The position numbers were made by a program, and so were the translations under genes. This document shows positions 27,833 through 37,735 of a stretch of DNA of 64,000 bases, piece by piece. This DNA comes from Photobacterium leiognathi (lineage in GTDB: Bacteria > Pseudomonadota > Gammaproteobacteria > Enterobacterales > Vibrionaceae), in NCBI RefSeq assembly GCF_030685535.1, contig NZ_CP131599.1, forward strand, positions 1,364,001-1,428,000, given 5' to 3'. The notes beneath the pieces were generated by a model. It ran no database searches and was not told the origin of the DNA. It worked only from the letters and a program-made list of their open reading frames with translations. The first letter of the stretch is position 1, and each line of letters opens with the position of its first letter.

Positions 27833-28561
27833 TTAATGTTGAGGCGGTAGTGCACGAGCTGCCTGTAATACGCACATAACAATTTTATTTTTACGGCTAT
27901 TGATACGCTCTGCTGGTGCCATAACACTTACGGCACCTGCAACTTTATTACCCATAAAAACAGGTGCACTTACACCGGACACCCCTTGGTCAATTTCAGA
28001 AGTACTGATCGCAAATCCATCTTGTTTGATCAGATCCAGTTCTGTTAGCCATGCATCAACTTGCTCTTTCTCTGTGATCTCATAGTGATTCAAAATTCTC
28101 ATCTGACGAGATAATGGTAAATAGGCAAGAATCACTTTTGCAGAAGCACCACGGATCAATGGCTGACTTTGTCCCTTTTCATAACTACAGCGAAGTGCGT
28201 ATGGGCTATCAATACTATCGACACACAATGCATTAAAACCAACAGGCACCATATACGCTGACATTTCACCAGTTTGCTGCTGTAGCCGCTTTAAGATAGG
28301 TCGCACACCGTCAGGCAAGGGTGAATGCATATGGAAATTGCGTTGCAACTGCAATGCGGCAGGGCCTGCGCTGTATGTATTCTGACCGTGATTTTCTTCA
28401 ATTAAGTTCCAATCTCGCAATAACGCTAAATAGCGATAAAGACTACTAATTGGCATGTTCATTTCAGAACTTAACTGCTGTGCTTGTAATGGAAATGGTG
28501 AAGCAGCGATATGAATTAATACTTGTAGCAGCTTTTCATTAGCACTAAGAGAGTTTGTCAC
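27833..28561 (-). CDS. IclR-family transcriptional regulator
   Basis: The 242-residue protein has an N-terminal winged HTH (about 8-65, MNMPISSLYRYLALLRDW) and an IclR effector domain (about 80-240: CVDSIDSPYALRCSYEKGQSQPLIRGASAKVILAYL is the family region). The start appears to be GTG. It lies 34 bp upstream of the HutG-like gene in the same direction, so the two form an operon and IclR probably controls it in response to a metabolite. Confidence 0.88.
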   Translation of the reverse strand: MTNSLSANEKLLQVLIHIAASPFPLQAQQLSSEMNMPISSLYRYLALLRDWNLIEENHGQNTYSAGPAALQLQRNFHMHSPLPDGVRPILKRLQQQTGEMSAYMVPVGFNALCVDSIDSPYALRCSYEKGQSQPLIRGASAKVILAYLPLSRQMRILNHYEITEKEQVDAWLTELDLIKQDGFAISTSEIDQGVSGVSAPVFMGNKVAGAVSVMAPAERINSRKNKIVMCVLQAARALPPQH

Positions 28562-28977
28562 GATGATGGCTTCTTATTTTTGTATGATGATTTGTTTTAA
28601 CCAATAAAAGGTTAACTCGCAAATACAATTCTTACTATATGAGAAACACAAATTATTAAATAATCTTTATTCTCAAATTGTAAGAATATAAGTTGCAAAA
28701 ACACCTGTAATACCGCTTTTTGTCAGAACTGAATCTTACTCAGTAGTAATCTAACGAGTGTCATTTACATAGACGTTTTCAATTTGTTAATGAATGGCCC
28801 TTTAAGATCACAGGATTAGATAGTTGTAAATAATTGGATAATTATCACTTCTTTATAGTGATAAAAAATAAGGTTTTACTAAGCTAAATAGCAGATCACG
28901 CTAGCAATAACAGGGGGGTTGCTGGTAAAATCCCTGCAAAATTGACCGTCACACATAGTAAAAGAGAGTGATTCCTC
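28562..28977. other. Divergent intergenic region, iclR-like / yeeN
   Basis: This 416-bp AT-rich region must hold both promoters. The only structure seen is TTATCAC (28842-28848) pairing with GTGATAA (28858-28864) and followed by A-rich sequence. I found no coding potential or known RNA. Confidence 0.4.
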
Positions 28978-29700
28978 ATGGGAAGAAAGTTCGAAGTACG
29001 CAAATTGTCTATGGCAAAAACCCAAGGCGCTAAGATCAAAGTTTACTCGAAGTACGGTAAAGAGATCTACGTTTGTGCTAAGAACGGTAGCCCTGATCCA
29101 GATGCTAACCTAGCCCTTCGCCGTCTTATTGAAAAAGCGAAGAAAGATCAGGTGCCTAGCCACGTTATCGAAAAAGCAATTGATAAAGCTAAAGGTGGCG
29201 GCGGTGAAGATTACGCAACAGCACGCTACGAAGGTTTTGGTCCTGGTAACTGCATGGTTATCGTTGACTGTCTAACTGACAACAACAACCGTACTTTCAT
29301 GGACGTTCGCCAAGCATTCGTTAAGAACAATGCAAAAATTGGTAGCCCAGGTACTGTTGGTCACATGTTTGAGCACCAAGCTGTATTTGAGTTCAAAGGT
29401 ACTGATGAAGAAGCAGTATTAGAGAACCTAATGATGGAAGATGCTGATGTTACTGACATCACTTGTGAAGATGGCGTGATCACTGTTTACGCTCCTCACA
29501 CTGAATTCTTCAAAATCAAAAATGCACTTGCGGCAACAATGCCAGAAGTAACTCTTGATGTTGAAGAAATCTCTTTCGTTCCTCAAACAATGACTGAGCT
29601 TTCAGGCGATGACATCCCAGCATTCGAGAAATTCCTTGATGCACTGAACGATTGTGATGACGTACAAAACGTTTACCACAACGCTGAAATGGCTGACTAA
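28978..29700 (+). CDS. yeeN: YebC/TACO1-family protein, YeeN subgroup
   Basis: The 240-residue protein opens with MGRKFEVRK, then [20 protein letters not shown], the YeeN-type N-terminus (YebC has AGHSKW). [24 protein letters not shown] and [11 protein letters not shown] are family hallmarks. The family has been described both as DNA-binding regulators and as ribosome-associated factors that relieve stalling; the role of YeeN is less clear. It is a single gene with a terminator. Confidence 0.92.
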   Translation: MGRKFEVRKLSMAKTQGAKIKVYSKYGKEIYVCAKNGSPDPDANLALRRLIEKAKKDQVPSHVIEKAIDKAKGGGGEDYATARYEGFGPGNCMVIVDCLTDNNNRTFMDVRQAFVKNNAKIGSPGTVGHMFEHQAVFEFKGTDEEAVLENLMMEDADVTDITCEDGVITVYAPHTEFFKIKNALAATMPEVTLDVEEISFVPQTMTELSGDDIPAFEKFLDALNDCDDVQNVYHNAEMAD

Positions 29701-29721
29701 TTATTAGTTTGCTATTGATAT

Positions 29722-29752
29722 AAAAAAGGTCACCTGATGGTGACCTTTTTTG
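29722..29752. terminator. Terminator between yeeN and the efflux operon
   Basis: AAAAGGTCACC pairs with GGTGACCTTTT around TGAT, with A- and T-runs outside. It works for both convergent units. Confidence 0.9.
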
Positions 29753-29774
29753 TTTCTGTTGAATGATTATTGGC

Positions 29775-30926
29775 TTAGCGACTTACTTTTCGTGCTCGTG
29801 ACATTAACCAAAACGCTAAAGTACCAAAACCTAATGCTTGTAACCATAATTGCTGCCACCAGCCAATCATCTGAGCAAATGTCGCTCCCATCTGATTTAA
29901 GCCAAGAAAACCATTGATTGCAGGCGTAGAAGGCGCTAATTGCGATAATTCACGCAGTAAAGTCGGTAATTCTGATGCTGGACAGATAAAACCCGCGGTA
30001 AATACTAGCGGTAACGAGCTAAGTAGTACCACTAATGTCACTAACTCACAACGTGGGATCAATTGTCCTAACACCATGCCTAGCATAATCACAGCTAGCA
30101 AGAATGCTATTGTCATCGATACTAAGTCAGGAATAGACGCTAAGCGGTTTACACCATAATAAGTAAAGGTAAAACCAAAGTAGTAACAAGCTAATACCAG
30201 ATAAATCATCACGAAGATAAACGCACGTACCATCATGATCATCCATACTGGATATTCAGCCCAGTAACCCGTTTTACCCGCAGCACGAGCCTCGTTTTCA
30301 GATGCTCCCACCATGCCGACACCAATTAACAGTGTTTGATGCAAAATCAGTACAAATACCGCAGGTACGACGTAATTGATATAACCCATTGTCACGTTAA
30401 ACACAGGACGCATATTGAGTTTCATCGCACTGTATTGCTCTGAGGCTTGAACGAAGTTATCCCCTTTCAAAACCAAACGGTTAATTTTAGCATGAACACC
30501 TAAATCGGTTCCTGCCGAGCTTAAACCCTCAACAATCGTACCGTACACCAAGAACAATGCCGCATTACCTGCATATGCCAGTGTTGGACTAGTGCCTAAC
30601 ATCACGTCTTTGTAGAAATCATGAGGGATCACTAAAATCCCTTCGACTTGTCGATCTAATAACGCCTGTTTAGCCGCATCAATACTGCCTAAATGCTGAG
30701 CAATATGAACCTGTGGTGTGGCATCTGCCATACGGATTAATTCGCGACTCATCTGCGTTTGATCAAGATCGACAACGGCCACTTTCTGATCACGAGGAAG
30801 CTCATTGGTATAAGGTAATGGGTATAAAAACGAGTAGAAAACCACACCGCCAAATACGGTAAACACCAAAGAAACATTAGTAAAAATGGCTTTTAGCTCA
30901 TGCTTAAATAAATTTAACCATCCCAT
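29775..30926 (-). CDS. ABC-2-type efflux permease (second of pair)
   Basis: The 383-residue inner-membrane protein has one N-terminal helix, a periplasmic domain of about 150 residues (VAVVDLDQTQMSRELIR, VEGILVIPHDFYKDV) and five helices in the C-terminal half. This is the YhhJ/YbhR type. It is the last gene of a TolC-HlyD-permease-permease operon and abuts the preceding permease with no gap. It would form a heterodimer with that protein. No ATPase is encoded next to it. Confidence 0.87.
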   Translation of the reverse strand: MGWLNLFKHELKAIFTNVSLVFTVFGGVVFYSFLYPLPYTNELPRDQKVAVVDLDQTQMSRELIRMADATPQVHIAQHLGSIDAAKQALLDRQVEGILVIPHDFYKDVMLGTSPTLAYAGNAALFLVYGTIVEGLSSAGTDLGVHAKINRLVLKGDNFVQASEQYSAMKLNMRPVFNVTMGYINYVVPAVFVLILHQTLLIGVGMVGASENEARAAGKTGYWAEYPVWMIMMVRAFIFVMIYLVLACYYFGFTFTYYGVNRLASIPDLVSMTIAFLLAVIMLGMVLGQLIPRCELVTLVVLLSSLPLVFTAGFICPASELPTLLRELSQLAPSTPAINGFLGLNQMGATFAQMIGWWQQLWLQALGFGTLAFWLMSRARKVSR

Positions 30927-32096
30927 CTAGGCTTCCCCTTTTACAGCATTGCCACTTAATGCTTTACGACGATGGACTAACATCAACATCACTGCTAATA
31001 CCATTGCAACCATAAACCACGACAAAACAAACAATTGATGAGATGCCTGATACCAACCCGTGCCGTAATCCACTTGCTGCAATTGCACTTCAATATAATG
31101 GCTGACTGGCAATAAGCTACGCCACATTTTAGCAATAACAGGCATATCTGTTGCTGGGAAGGTAATACCCATAAAAGCAAACGCAGGTGCGGTAAATGCG
31201 GCAACAAAACTCATTGCACGAGGCACTTCCATTGCTAGAAAATAAATGAATGCTCCCATACTTTGACATGCCAGCACCATTAGTAATTGTGCGACGATCA
31301 AAATATGCCAATCACCATGCATCGGCCAATCGAGTGCTACATACATCCACCATAAGAACAACAAACCCTGGATCAGAAATAGTCCAGTATAGGCAGCTAA
31401 CTTACCCATTAATTTAGAAACAGGTGATGTTTGTAGCCATTGCCACAGCCCTTGCGTTCTTGCTTCATGAGCAATAGCTAGCACCGTGGTTGCCACAATC
31501 AAGATCTGCCAAATAGATGGAATAATGGCAGAAACTAAGAACTGACCATAATGACTATTACTGTTAAATAACGGCGTAATTTGCCCACGTATAGGTACGG
31601 CTTGTCCCATCGCCTGTAAAGGTACTGGAGCCCCTGTTGCCATATTTTTAACGGTTTCAACCCCTGCATTAAATGTACCTTCTGCAAGTAACATTGCGGA
31701 GTTGATCAATTTACCGATCAGAATAAATTGCCCGTTATAAAACGTGGTGATCTGTGGCGAATAACCTAACTTGGTGTCTTTTTCAAAGTTATCGGGGATC
31801 ACCACCATGGCGTAGATCTCGTTCGCTCGCATCGCTTCACTAGCCTGATCTGGGCTAGTAAATTGGCGTGTCACCGCCATCGTCGGACTTGCATCCACAT
31901 AGCGAGTGAAATGGCGTGACAACTGGCTATGATCGAGATCGACAACCCCGACAGGCAAATTATGAGCGATACCAGCCGAAAAAATAGCCCACATAGTGAG
32001 AAATAACACTGCAGGTAACCACAGTGTTAATGCTCGTAGCCAGCCATCTTTCCATATGTTTCGCCATTCTTGCTTCACATATTGAAAGCCATTCAT
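30927..32096 (-). CDS. ABC-2-type efflux permease (first of pair)
   Basis: The 389-residue paralogue of its downstream neighbour has the same layout: an N-terminal helix, a periplasmic domain with VGVVDLDHSQLSRHFTRYVDASP and IYAMVVIPDNFEKD, and a C-terminal bundle of about five helices. Its start lies one base after the HlyD-like stop. Likely exports drugs, lipids or siderophores together with the HlyD and TolC proteins; the substrate is unknown. Confidence 0.87.
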   Translation of the reverse strand: MNGFQYVKQEWRNIWKDGWLRALTLWLPAVLFLTMWAIFSAGIAHNLPVGVVDLDHSQLSRHFTRYVDASPTMAVTRQFTSPDQASEAMRANEIYAMVVIPDNFEKDTKLGYSPQITTFYNGQFILIGKLINSAMLLAEGTFNAGVETVKNMATGAPVPLQAMGQAVPIRGQITPLFNSNSHYGQFLVSAIIPSIWQILIVATTVLAIAHEARTQGLWQWLQTSPVSKLMGKLAAYTGLFLIQGLLFLWWMYVALDWPMHGDWHILIVAQLLMVLACQSMGAFIYFLAMEVPRAMSFVAAFTAPAFAFMGITFPATDMPVIAKMWRSLLPVSHYIEVQLQQVDYGTGWYQASHQLFVLSWFMVAMVLAVMLMLVHRRKALSGNAVKGEA

Positions 32097-32097
32097 A

Positions 32098-33075
32098 TTA
32101 CTGCTCTACAATTACGCTCATACCGACACGTAGACCATCAATTGGCTGTGTTGGACGTGCTTCAACTTCGAAAGTACGCATATCAAAACCTTTCGCAGTA
32201 TCAGTCGCACGCCAAGTGGCAAAATCCCCCATTACAGCAACATGCGACACTTTGAAGGTATAGGTTTTATCACCTAATGCAGGAATCGTTGCCTTGAACT
32301 CTTTCCCTTCTTGGTAATCTCTTAGCTTATCTTCACGAACGTTAAACACTGCCCACGCATCGTGAATATCAATGATATTCACAACAGGGAAGCCTTGAGG
32401 TGCTAGCTCACCGTCGTGCAGTAAAACTTGAGAAACCTCACCTTGGTGCCAGCTAGAAATCTTAGTATCAGCAACATACGCTTCAACTTCTGCTACTGCA
32501 CCAGCCGCCATTTTCACTTTCTCTTGTGCTGCACGTTTTGTCTCAACTCGTGCACCTTCTTTCGCCATTTCATACATTTGGTAAGCGGCACTTTCGGTAT
32601 ATTGTGCGGCTTGCCATTGTGTGAAAGCTTCATCGCGTTTTTGCTCTGCGATAACACCATCTTTATAAAGATTGTTCACACGAATATAGGTTTTATGCAT
32701 CAACTTCGCAGCAGCTGTTGCCTTACGCCATTGATCTTCTGCAGCTGCAATTTGTTGACGACGCGCACCTTTTTCCGCTTCTTCAGCCAATGCGCCAGCG
32801 GCAGATTCACCAGCTTTTGCTTGCTCTAATTTGGCATCAATTTCCGGACTTAAAATGGTGAAAATAAGTTGTCCCGGTTTCACCTCATCACCTTTACGTA
32901 CAAGCACTTGATCAATACGGCCTGGTACTTTCGATGAGATATTATATTGCTGCGCTTCAATCTGACCTTGCATACGTTCAGGTTGAGGCTGGTAAGCGTG
33001 CCAGAAGGTGTAACCCAACCAACCCACAACAGCGATCACTGGAACCGCCACTGCCATAGATTTCAACTTACTCAT
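32098..33075 (-). CDS. HlyD-family membrane fusion protein
   Basis: The 325-residue periplasmic adaptor has an N-terminal membrane anchor (about 7-27). A lipoyl half-motif follows (ISSKVPGRIDQVLVRKGDEVKPGQLIF), then a helical hairpin (about 75-190, Ala/Glu/Lys-rich) and the second barrel half with VSQVLLHDGELAPQGFPVVNI. It bridges the inner-membrane permeases and the TolC-like channel. It lies 4 bp after the TolC gene, in one operon. Confidence 0.9.
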   Translation of the reverse strand: MSKLKSMAVAVPVIAVVGWLGYTFWHAYQPQPERMQGQIEAQQYNISSKVPGRIDQVLVRKGDEVKPGQLIFTILSPEIDAKLEQAKAGESAAGALAEEAEKGARRQQIAAAEDQWRKATAAAKLMHKTYIRVNNLYKDGVIAEQKRDEAFTQWQAAQYTESAAYQMYEMAKEGARVETKRAAQEKVKMAAGAVAEVEAYVADTKISSWHQGEVSQVLLHDGELAPQGFPVVNIIDIHDAWAVFNVREDKLRDYQEGKEFKATIPALGDKTYTFKVSHVAVMGDFATWRATDTAKGFDMRTFEVEARPTQPIDGLRVGMSVIVEQ

Positions 33076-33079
33076 GTTT

Positions 33080-34516
33080 TTAAACCTCTATACCTTGATA
33101 TTGCTGATAGTTGTTAAAAGTGTTCATCTCACCGCTTATTGCGAGTAAGCGAGTAAGACACATAACGTATTGATAAGCCGCTGCAAGACGCTGAGTTTTC
33201 ACAGCCGATAGATAAAGCTCGGCATCTACCACATCCAGTGATGTCGATAATCCTTGGCTAAAGGCTTTTTCACGTAAACGAATATTTTCTTTTGCCAATG
33301 CTAGGCTTGACTTCAAACCGTTATATTCTTCTAACGCTTGATTTGCTTCACGGTAGGTTTTTTCTACTAGAACACTTAGATCTTGCTCAGCTTGAGCCCG
33401 TAAGTGATTCACTTGTGTCACCATCGAATGGGCAGCTTTGACTTTGCCTGAACGACCAGAGCTATCAATAAGAGGAACACTAACACCAATACCAACAGCC
33501 CAATCAGGTGCCATTTTTGCTGCTAAGCTATCGCTCTCATACAAATTGTAATCACCGTATAAGTAGACTTCTGGGTAGTATTTCCCTTTCTCAACATCGA
33601 TTAAGCCATCAGCCTGCTTGCGTTTTGCATCTAAAATATGAAGGCCAGGATAACTTGCAAGTGTCTTATTGATAAAGGATGACATCGGAGGCAAGGAGCT
33701 ATTAATAAATAACTTAGTGGTAGGTACTGTTGTAGAAGATTGCTGTAATAGTTTTGTTAGTGCAACTTGAGCGATTTCTAGATCTCGTACCGACTTTTGA
33801 GTATCGACTTTCGCTTTATCGTAAGCAGATTCAGCTTGCAAGCGCTCAACTTTGGCGATCTGACCTTGCTGCTGCAGCTTTACTGCGTCTTCATAATGAC
33901 GTTTTAGCCCTGCTTCAACCTCTTTACGGGTTTCAACGACTTTCTCAGCCAGTACAACACCAAAGTAAAAGCGGGATAAATCTTCAAATTTCGCCTGCTG
34001 CATCATGGCTAACATGTATTTCGCTTCTTGGGTTTTCCCTTGAGCAATATCTTGTGCAGCACTTATGCGACCACCAGTAAAGATAGGCCAAATCGCACGA
34101 ACAGAGCTAGTTAAGACATCACGATCTGCAATTGTAGAAGTAAATGCATTATTCAATTGACCAGCAAATGAGGCTATCTCTGGATTATTACTAATTATAC
34201 GACCAATGACTTTTTGGAGTTCTGCATTTTGGGAAGCAGGCATGCTACCAAACAAATCTGATGGTGATAGTTTTACATCTTGATCAAGTCGCGTGTAATT
34301 CGCGCCAACCGTCACGGTTGGTAAATAGAGATCACTTGCGGCATCTTGCATGTGCTCCGCTTGCTCAACATTAGCGCGCTTGGCTGCCAAGCCATCATTC
34401 TTTGTAACGACGGTATGCCAAGCATCGCTGAATGCGATTGGCGATGCATAAATACTCGGCGTAATAGCAAGTAATGCGACAGCCAATGGCTTAACCATAA
34501 ATGGTTTTATTCTCAT
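33080..34516 (-). CDS. TolC-family outer-membrane efflux channel
   Basis: The 478-residue protein has a signal peptide ending ...SIYA-SP and two OEP repeats with long helices (about 60-260 and 270-470). The second has the conserved SLSVPLIDSSGRSGKVKAA-like barrel strand pattern. It should trimerise into the outer-membrane exit duct. It is the first gene of the four-gene efflux operon. It has its own promoter region, because a terminator separates it from the TetR gene upstream. Confidence 0.9.
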   Translation of the reverse strand: MRIKPFMVKPLAVALLAITPSIYASPIAFSDAWHTVVTKNDGLAAKRANVEQAEHMQDAASDLYLPTVTVGANYTRLDQDVKLSPSDLFGSMPASQNAELQKVIGRIISNNPEIASFAGQLNNAFTSTIADRDVLTSSVRAIWPIFTGGRISAAQDIAQGKTQEAKYMLAMMQQAKFEDLSRFYFGVVLAEKVVETRKEVEAGLKRHYEDAVKLQQQGQIAKVERLQAESAYDKAKVDTQKSVRDLEIAQVALTKLLQQSSTTVPTTKLFINSSLPPMSSFINKTLASYPGLHILDAKRKQADGLIDVEKGKYYPEVYLYGDYNLYESDSLAAKMAPDWAVGIGVSVPLIDSSGRSGKVKAAHSMVTQVNHLRAQAEQDLSVLVEKTYREANQALEEYNGLKSSLALAKENIRLREKAFSQGLSTSLDVVDAELYLSAVKTQRLAAAYQYVMCLTRLLAISGEMNTFNNYQQYQGIEV

Positions 34517-34559
34517 AAGGTAACCCTTTGATACCCATCTTTCATGTACACGTTGAACA

Positions 34560-34581
34560 TTTTAGAGCAACGACTCTAAAA
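34560..34581. promoter_or_regulatory. Palindrome upstream of the efflux operon (possible TetR operator)
   Basis: TTTTAGAG pairs with CTCTAAAA around CAACGA, 44 bp before the TolC-gene ATG. TetR-type repressors bind such palindromes over promoters. The adjacent TetR gene makes it a candidate target, but the motif could also be a leader hairpin. Confidence 0.4.
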
Positions 34582-34712
34582 CAAAACAGTTTTTTATTAG
34601 ATATCTTTTCAGTCTATAAATATAAAACGATAGATACATTAATGTTAAATATGATAGTACCTTAAAAACAGTTACATACCATTACAGTATTCTACGATTT
34701 ATCAATAGATAT

Positions 34713-34743
34713 AAAAAAACCCACTTTAAATGGTGGGTTTTAT
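34713..34743 (-). terminator. Terminator of the TetR-family gene
   Basis: AAACCCAC pairs with GTGGGTTT across 8 bases. The plus-strand A-run provides the T-run for the minus transcript. It separates tetR from the efflux operon. Confidence 0.8.
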
Positions 34744-34786
34744 GCAATATGAAATCATTCGTAAAAATAAGATCTCAATAAAAGAA

Positions 34787-35248
34787 TTATCGAGCAAGAC
34801 GGATTAATGAACGACCTAATAGTCTTTCTAGTTCATCAATACTTTGCTGACCATAACGCTCTTCACATAGGGTAAATAAGCGCTCAATACCGCGATGGGC
34901 AAATTCGTGGGAAGTTTCAGCAGAAGAGATATGGTGGAAAAGTAAACGTAGAATCGCACGGAATTTTTCATCATCTAGTGCAACTGACCAGCTTGCAGAA
35001 AATGCCGCTAGATCCCCTGTTAAATCGAGTTTATCAACAAACAGTTGATAAATACGCCCGTCAAGCGCATGCGCAAAGTCTTGCTTCTTCGGAAAATGAT
35101 GGCTAATGCCAGTACGAGAGATCCCTGTTTGATTACTTAATGTGGTGTACGACATTTTGTCATAACCTAGGGTAAGGATTTGATCAATCACGGCATCCAT
35201 AATCGTTTGGATGGTTATCTCTGTGTCTTCTTTACTACGCTTTGGCAT
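34787..35248 (-). CDS. TetR-family regulator, short
   Basis: The 153-residue protein has a TetR-type HTH at about 10-60 (ITIQTIMDAVIDQILTLGYDKMSYTTLSNQTGISRTGISHHFPKK region) and a C-terminal ligand domain. That domain is short for the family, which normally has about 190-210 residues. It lies just upstream of the efflux operon on the same strand and is probably its repressor. Confidence 0.85.
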   Translation of the reverse strand: MPKRSKEDTEITIQTIMDAVIDQILTLGYDKMSYTTLSNQTGISRTGISHHFPKKQDFAHALDGRIYQLFVDKLDLTGDLAAFSASWSVALDDEKFRAILRLLFHHISSAETSHEFAHRGIERLFTLCEERYGQQSIDELERLLGRSLIRLAR

Positions 35249-35457
35249 AATGAGTTGACTCTATTCTAATCATTCTATGCAACAGTACGATTTCAATAAT
35301 TGCCGTCATTGAAATCAGTGGCTCGCATTAGTATTACAAAATGTTATTCCCTTAACTAGCGTAAACTGGGATTTTTAACTACATCGTGCTGTATATGGTT
35401 AAAAATCACCACATACCATGTAAATATTTACTTCTTACACCACGCTTTTAGCTAAAA

Positions 35458-36159
35458 CTAGCGTCCAAATTTACGCGCTTCCTGCTCTATATTACGATAT
35501 AAAATCTGGGTCCAGAACGGCTGATTTAATGCCGCTGTCAGCTTCCCTTTCTTTGGATCACGAGGGCTGATCACAACTTCAATATTATCAACCCCTGTTC
35601 TTTCTGCTAATACAAATAGCTCTTCAATACTATAGTCACCCATGGCTAAACACCCAGTAGAGGCTTGTTTACCATGAATAAAAATATTGCTGCCCGGTGA
35701 TGTTCGCCCTTCTAATCGTGCATATTTGCGATCAAATGCATTGGGATAATCCAGCTTCATTGACAGATGAAAACGGCTATTGGGATTAAGCAACGATACA
35801 CGATAAATACCTTCAGGAACTTGTTTATCCCCTTCACGAAGTTTAGGTCCTTTTTTACCGCTAATTTTCTCGATATCGTAACGCTTTACATAAGACCATT
35901 TACCCTTTTCTTCAGCCCATAGCTCTAACGACATTTCTTCTTTCATCGCAAAAAGAGCAATATTTTTAGGGGGATAAGTAAGACCAACACTCTCGAAGTA
36001 ACGTTTTATACGAGGTTCAACAAAAGGAGAATAACGTTTCATTACATCATCTACTGTTCGACTTCCCGCAGGCGGATACGTCGCATATGAAGATGCTGCT
36101 TGAGCATCAGTTACAACAGTAAACATAACCAGTAATGGTAATAACGCTTTTTTAAACAC
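35458..36159 (-). CDS. L,D-transpeptidase-fold murein protein (YafK/DpaA-like)
   Basis: The 233-residue exported protein has a signal peptide ending ...TDAQA-AS and a YkuD catalytic domain (about 60-200). The active-site motif is FIHGKQASTGCLAMGD, with the catalytic Cys near residue 168. The YafK/DpaA type cleaves or edits links between peptidoglycan and the Lpp-type lipoprotein. The start is GTG with GAGGGTTCT just upstream. It is divergent from the LRR-kinase gene. Confidence 0.87.
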   Translation of the reverse strand: MFKKALLPLLVMFTVVTDAQAASSYATYPPAGSRTVDDVMKRYSPFVEPRIKRYFESVGLTYPPKNIALFAMKEEMSLELWAEEKGKWSYVKRYDIEKISGKKGPKLREGDKQVPEGIYRVSLLNPNSRFHLSMKLDYPNAFDRKYARLEGRTSPGSNIFIHGKQASTGCLAMGDYSIEELFVLAERTGVDNIEVVISPRDPKKGKLTAALNQPFWTQILYRNIEQEARKFGR

Positions 36160-36417
36160 AGAACCCTCGGAATTAGCTAACTCGCCTACAAAACAAACGA
36201 AAATAGGAGATGAGAAACATCAAAAATAAGGCGCTAGTTTACTGAGGTTTGACGGGGGTGCAACTGCTTCAATGGACATTTTTACAACAAAATATTGCAT
36301 TGTATTTTCAACAAAAGATAAGTCGTTCATATCCCTATCGCAATTTCAAAAATTGGCATTTACGCTACACACGTTACAATAGCGCAATTCACTTCCCAAT
36401 TCGTAGGCATCTCGATT

Positions 36418-37665
36418 TTGCACACATTAGAACAAGTACGCTCAGGTGAGCTGGCAGGCATTACCCGATTAAAGATCTCACAACAGTTAACCTCTTTCCC
36501 ATCAGAAATTTTAACGCTCGCTGATAGCTTAGAGATCCTAGATCTAACAGATAACCGACTTAGTCAGTTACCCGACGATTTTGCCAAGCTAACCAAGTTA
36601 CGCATCGTATTTATGTCTAATAACTGTTTTACTGAATTACCGAAAGTATTGGGTGCCTGTCCGAACTTAGAAATGATTGGATTTAAATCCAACCAAATCA
36701 CAACCGTTGATGAAACTGCGCTACCGGAAAAGTTACGTTGGCTTATTTTAACCGATAATAAGATCACTCAATTACCTGATAGCTTAGGTCTACGTCCTCG
36801 CTTGCAGAAACTGGCTCTAGCCGGAAACCAGCTTACCGAGCTACCGGCAACCATGGCGCAATTACACAACCTTGAGTTGATCCGCTTATCGGCCAACCGA
36901 CTGCAAGCATTCCCTATCCAGTTACTAGATTTACCTAAACTGGCATGGTTAGCGTTTTCTGGTAATGATTTTAACCGTCACCAACAGGTCGATAATGATT
37001 TACCTCAAGTATCACCAGCTGATTACCAGTTACAACATGTGTTAGGACAAGGGGCTTCAGGCGTTATTTCATTGGCGACATGGCGTAATAATGCTCACCA
37101 GTTAGCTGATGATATTGCCGTGAAAGTGTTTAAAGGTGAAGTGACTTCTGATGGTTACCCACAAGATGAATTAAATGCCTGTTTAAAAACAGGACGTCAT
37201 CCAAACCTTGTTCAGTCTTTAGCCCACGTAACAGATCCTAAACACCTCGCTTTAGTGATGGCACTGATCCCTGCGCATTTTAAAAACCTAGGACTACCGC
37301 CAACGTTTGAAACCTGTACTCGAGATACTTTCCCTGACGGCTTCGAACTTACGATTAAACAAATCGATAGCATGGTAGCGCAAATGACGGATGTGATTAC
37401 CCATATGCAAAACCAAGGCGTTTCTCACGGTGATATCTATGCCCATAACGTTTTATTTGATGACGAAGCAAATATTCTCGTGGGTGATTTTGGTGCAGCC
37501 TCTATTTACGATGATCAACCAAAAGAAATACAACAAAAAATGAAAACTATTGAGTCTCGCGCACTTGGTTATTTCATTGAAGACTTACTCAGTGTTTGCC
37601 AAACACAAGATCGCACCTCGCCAACCTTCCAAAAACTGCATAACCAAGCGCAGAATTTAATCTAA
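36418..37665 (+). CDS. Leucine-rich-repeat protein kinase
   Basis: The 415-residue protein has about eight LRRs (residues 15-190; L..L.L..N.L..LP pattern) fused to a Ser/Thr kinase-like domain (about 200-400). Kinase residues are intact: glycine loop GQGASG (from 209), Lys236 in AVK, His-Gly-Asp at 337-339 (HRD equivalent) with Asn344, and DFG at 357-359. The start is TTG at 36418; no ATG occurs for the next 65 codons. A kinase on an LRR scaffold with no membrane segment should act in the cytoplasm. Targets unknown. The gene is a single unit with its own terminator. Confidence 0.87.
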   Translation: MHTLEQVRSGELAGITRLKISQQLTSFPSEILTLADSLEILDLTDNRLSQLPDDFAKLTKLRIVFMSNNCFTELPKVLGACPNLEMIGFKSNQITTVDETALPEKLRWLILTDNKITQLPDSLGLRPRLQKLALAGNQLTELPATMAQLHNLELIRLSANRLQAFPIQLLDLPKLAWLAFSGNDFNRHQQVDNDLPQVSPADYQLQHVLGQGASGVISLATWRNNAHQLADDIAVKVFKGEVTSDGYPQDELNACLKTGRHPNLVQSLAHVTDPKHLALVMALIPAHFKNLGLPPTFETCTRDTFPDGFELTIKQIDSMVAQMTDVITHMQNQGVSHGDIYAHNVLFDDEANILVGDFGAASIYDDQPKEIQQKMKTIESRALGYFIEDLLSVCQTQDRTSPTFQKLHNQAQNLI

Positions 37666-37684
37666 AGCATCCAAAAATAACAAT

Positions 37685-37735
37685 AAAAGCAACAATCAGC
37701 GTTCATTATTACTAATAACTGGTTGTTGCTTTCTT
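37685..37735 (+). terminator. Terminator of the LRR-kinase gene
   Basis: AAAAGCAACAATCAG pairs with CTGGTTGTTGCTTTC (one G-U), with a loop of about 22 bases and a T-rich end. Confidence 0.7.

Noticed and set aside
36249..36449. 66-codon ORF before the LRR-kinase gene
   Set aside because: It overlaps the kinase start in another frame and has no convincing translation signal.
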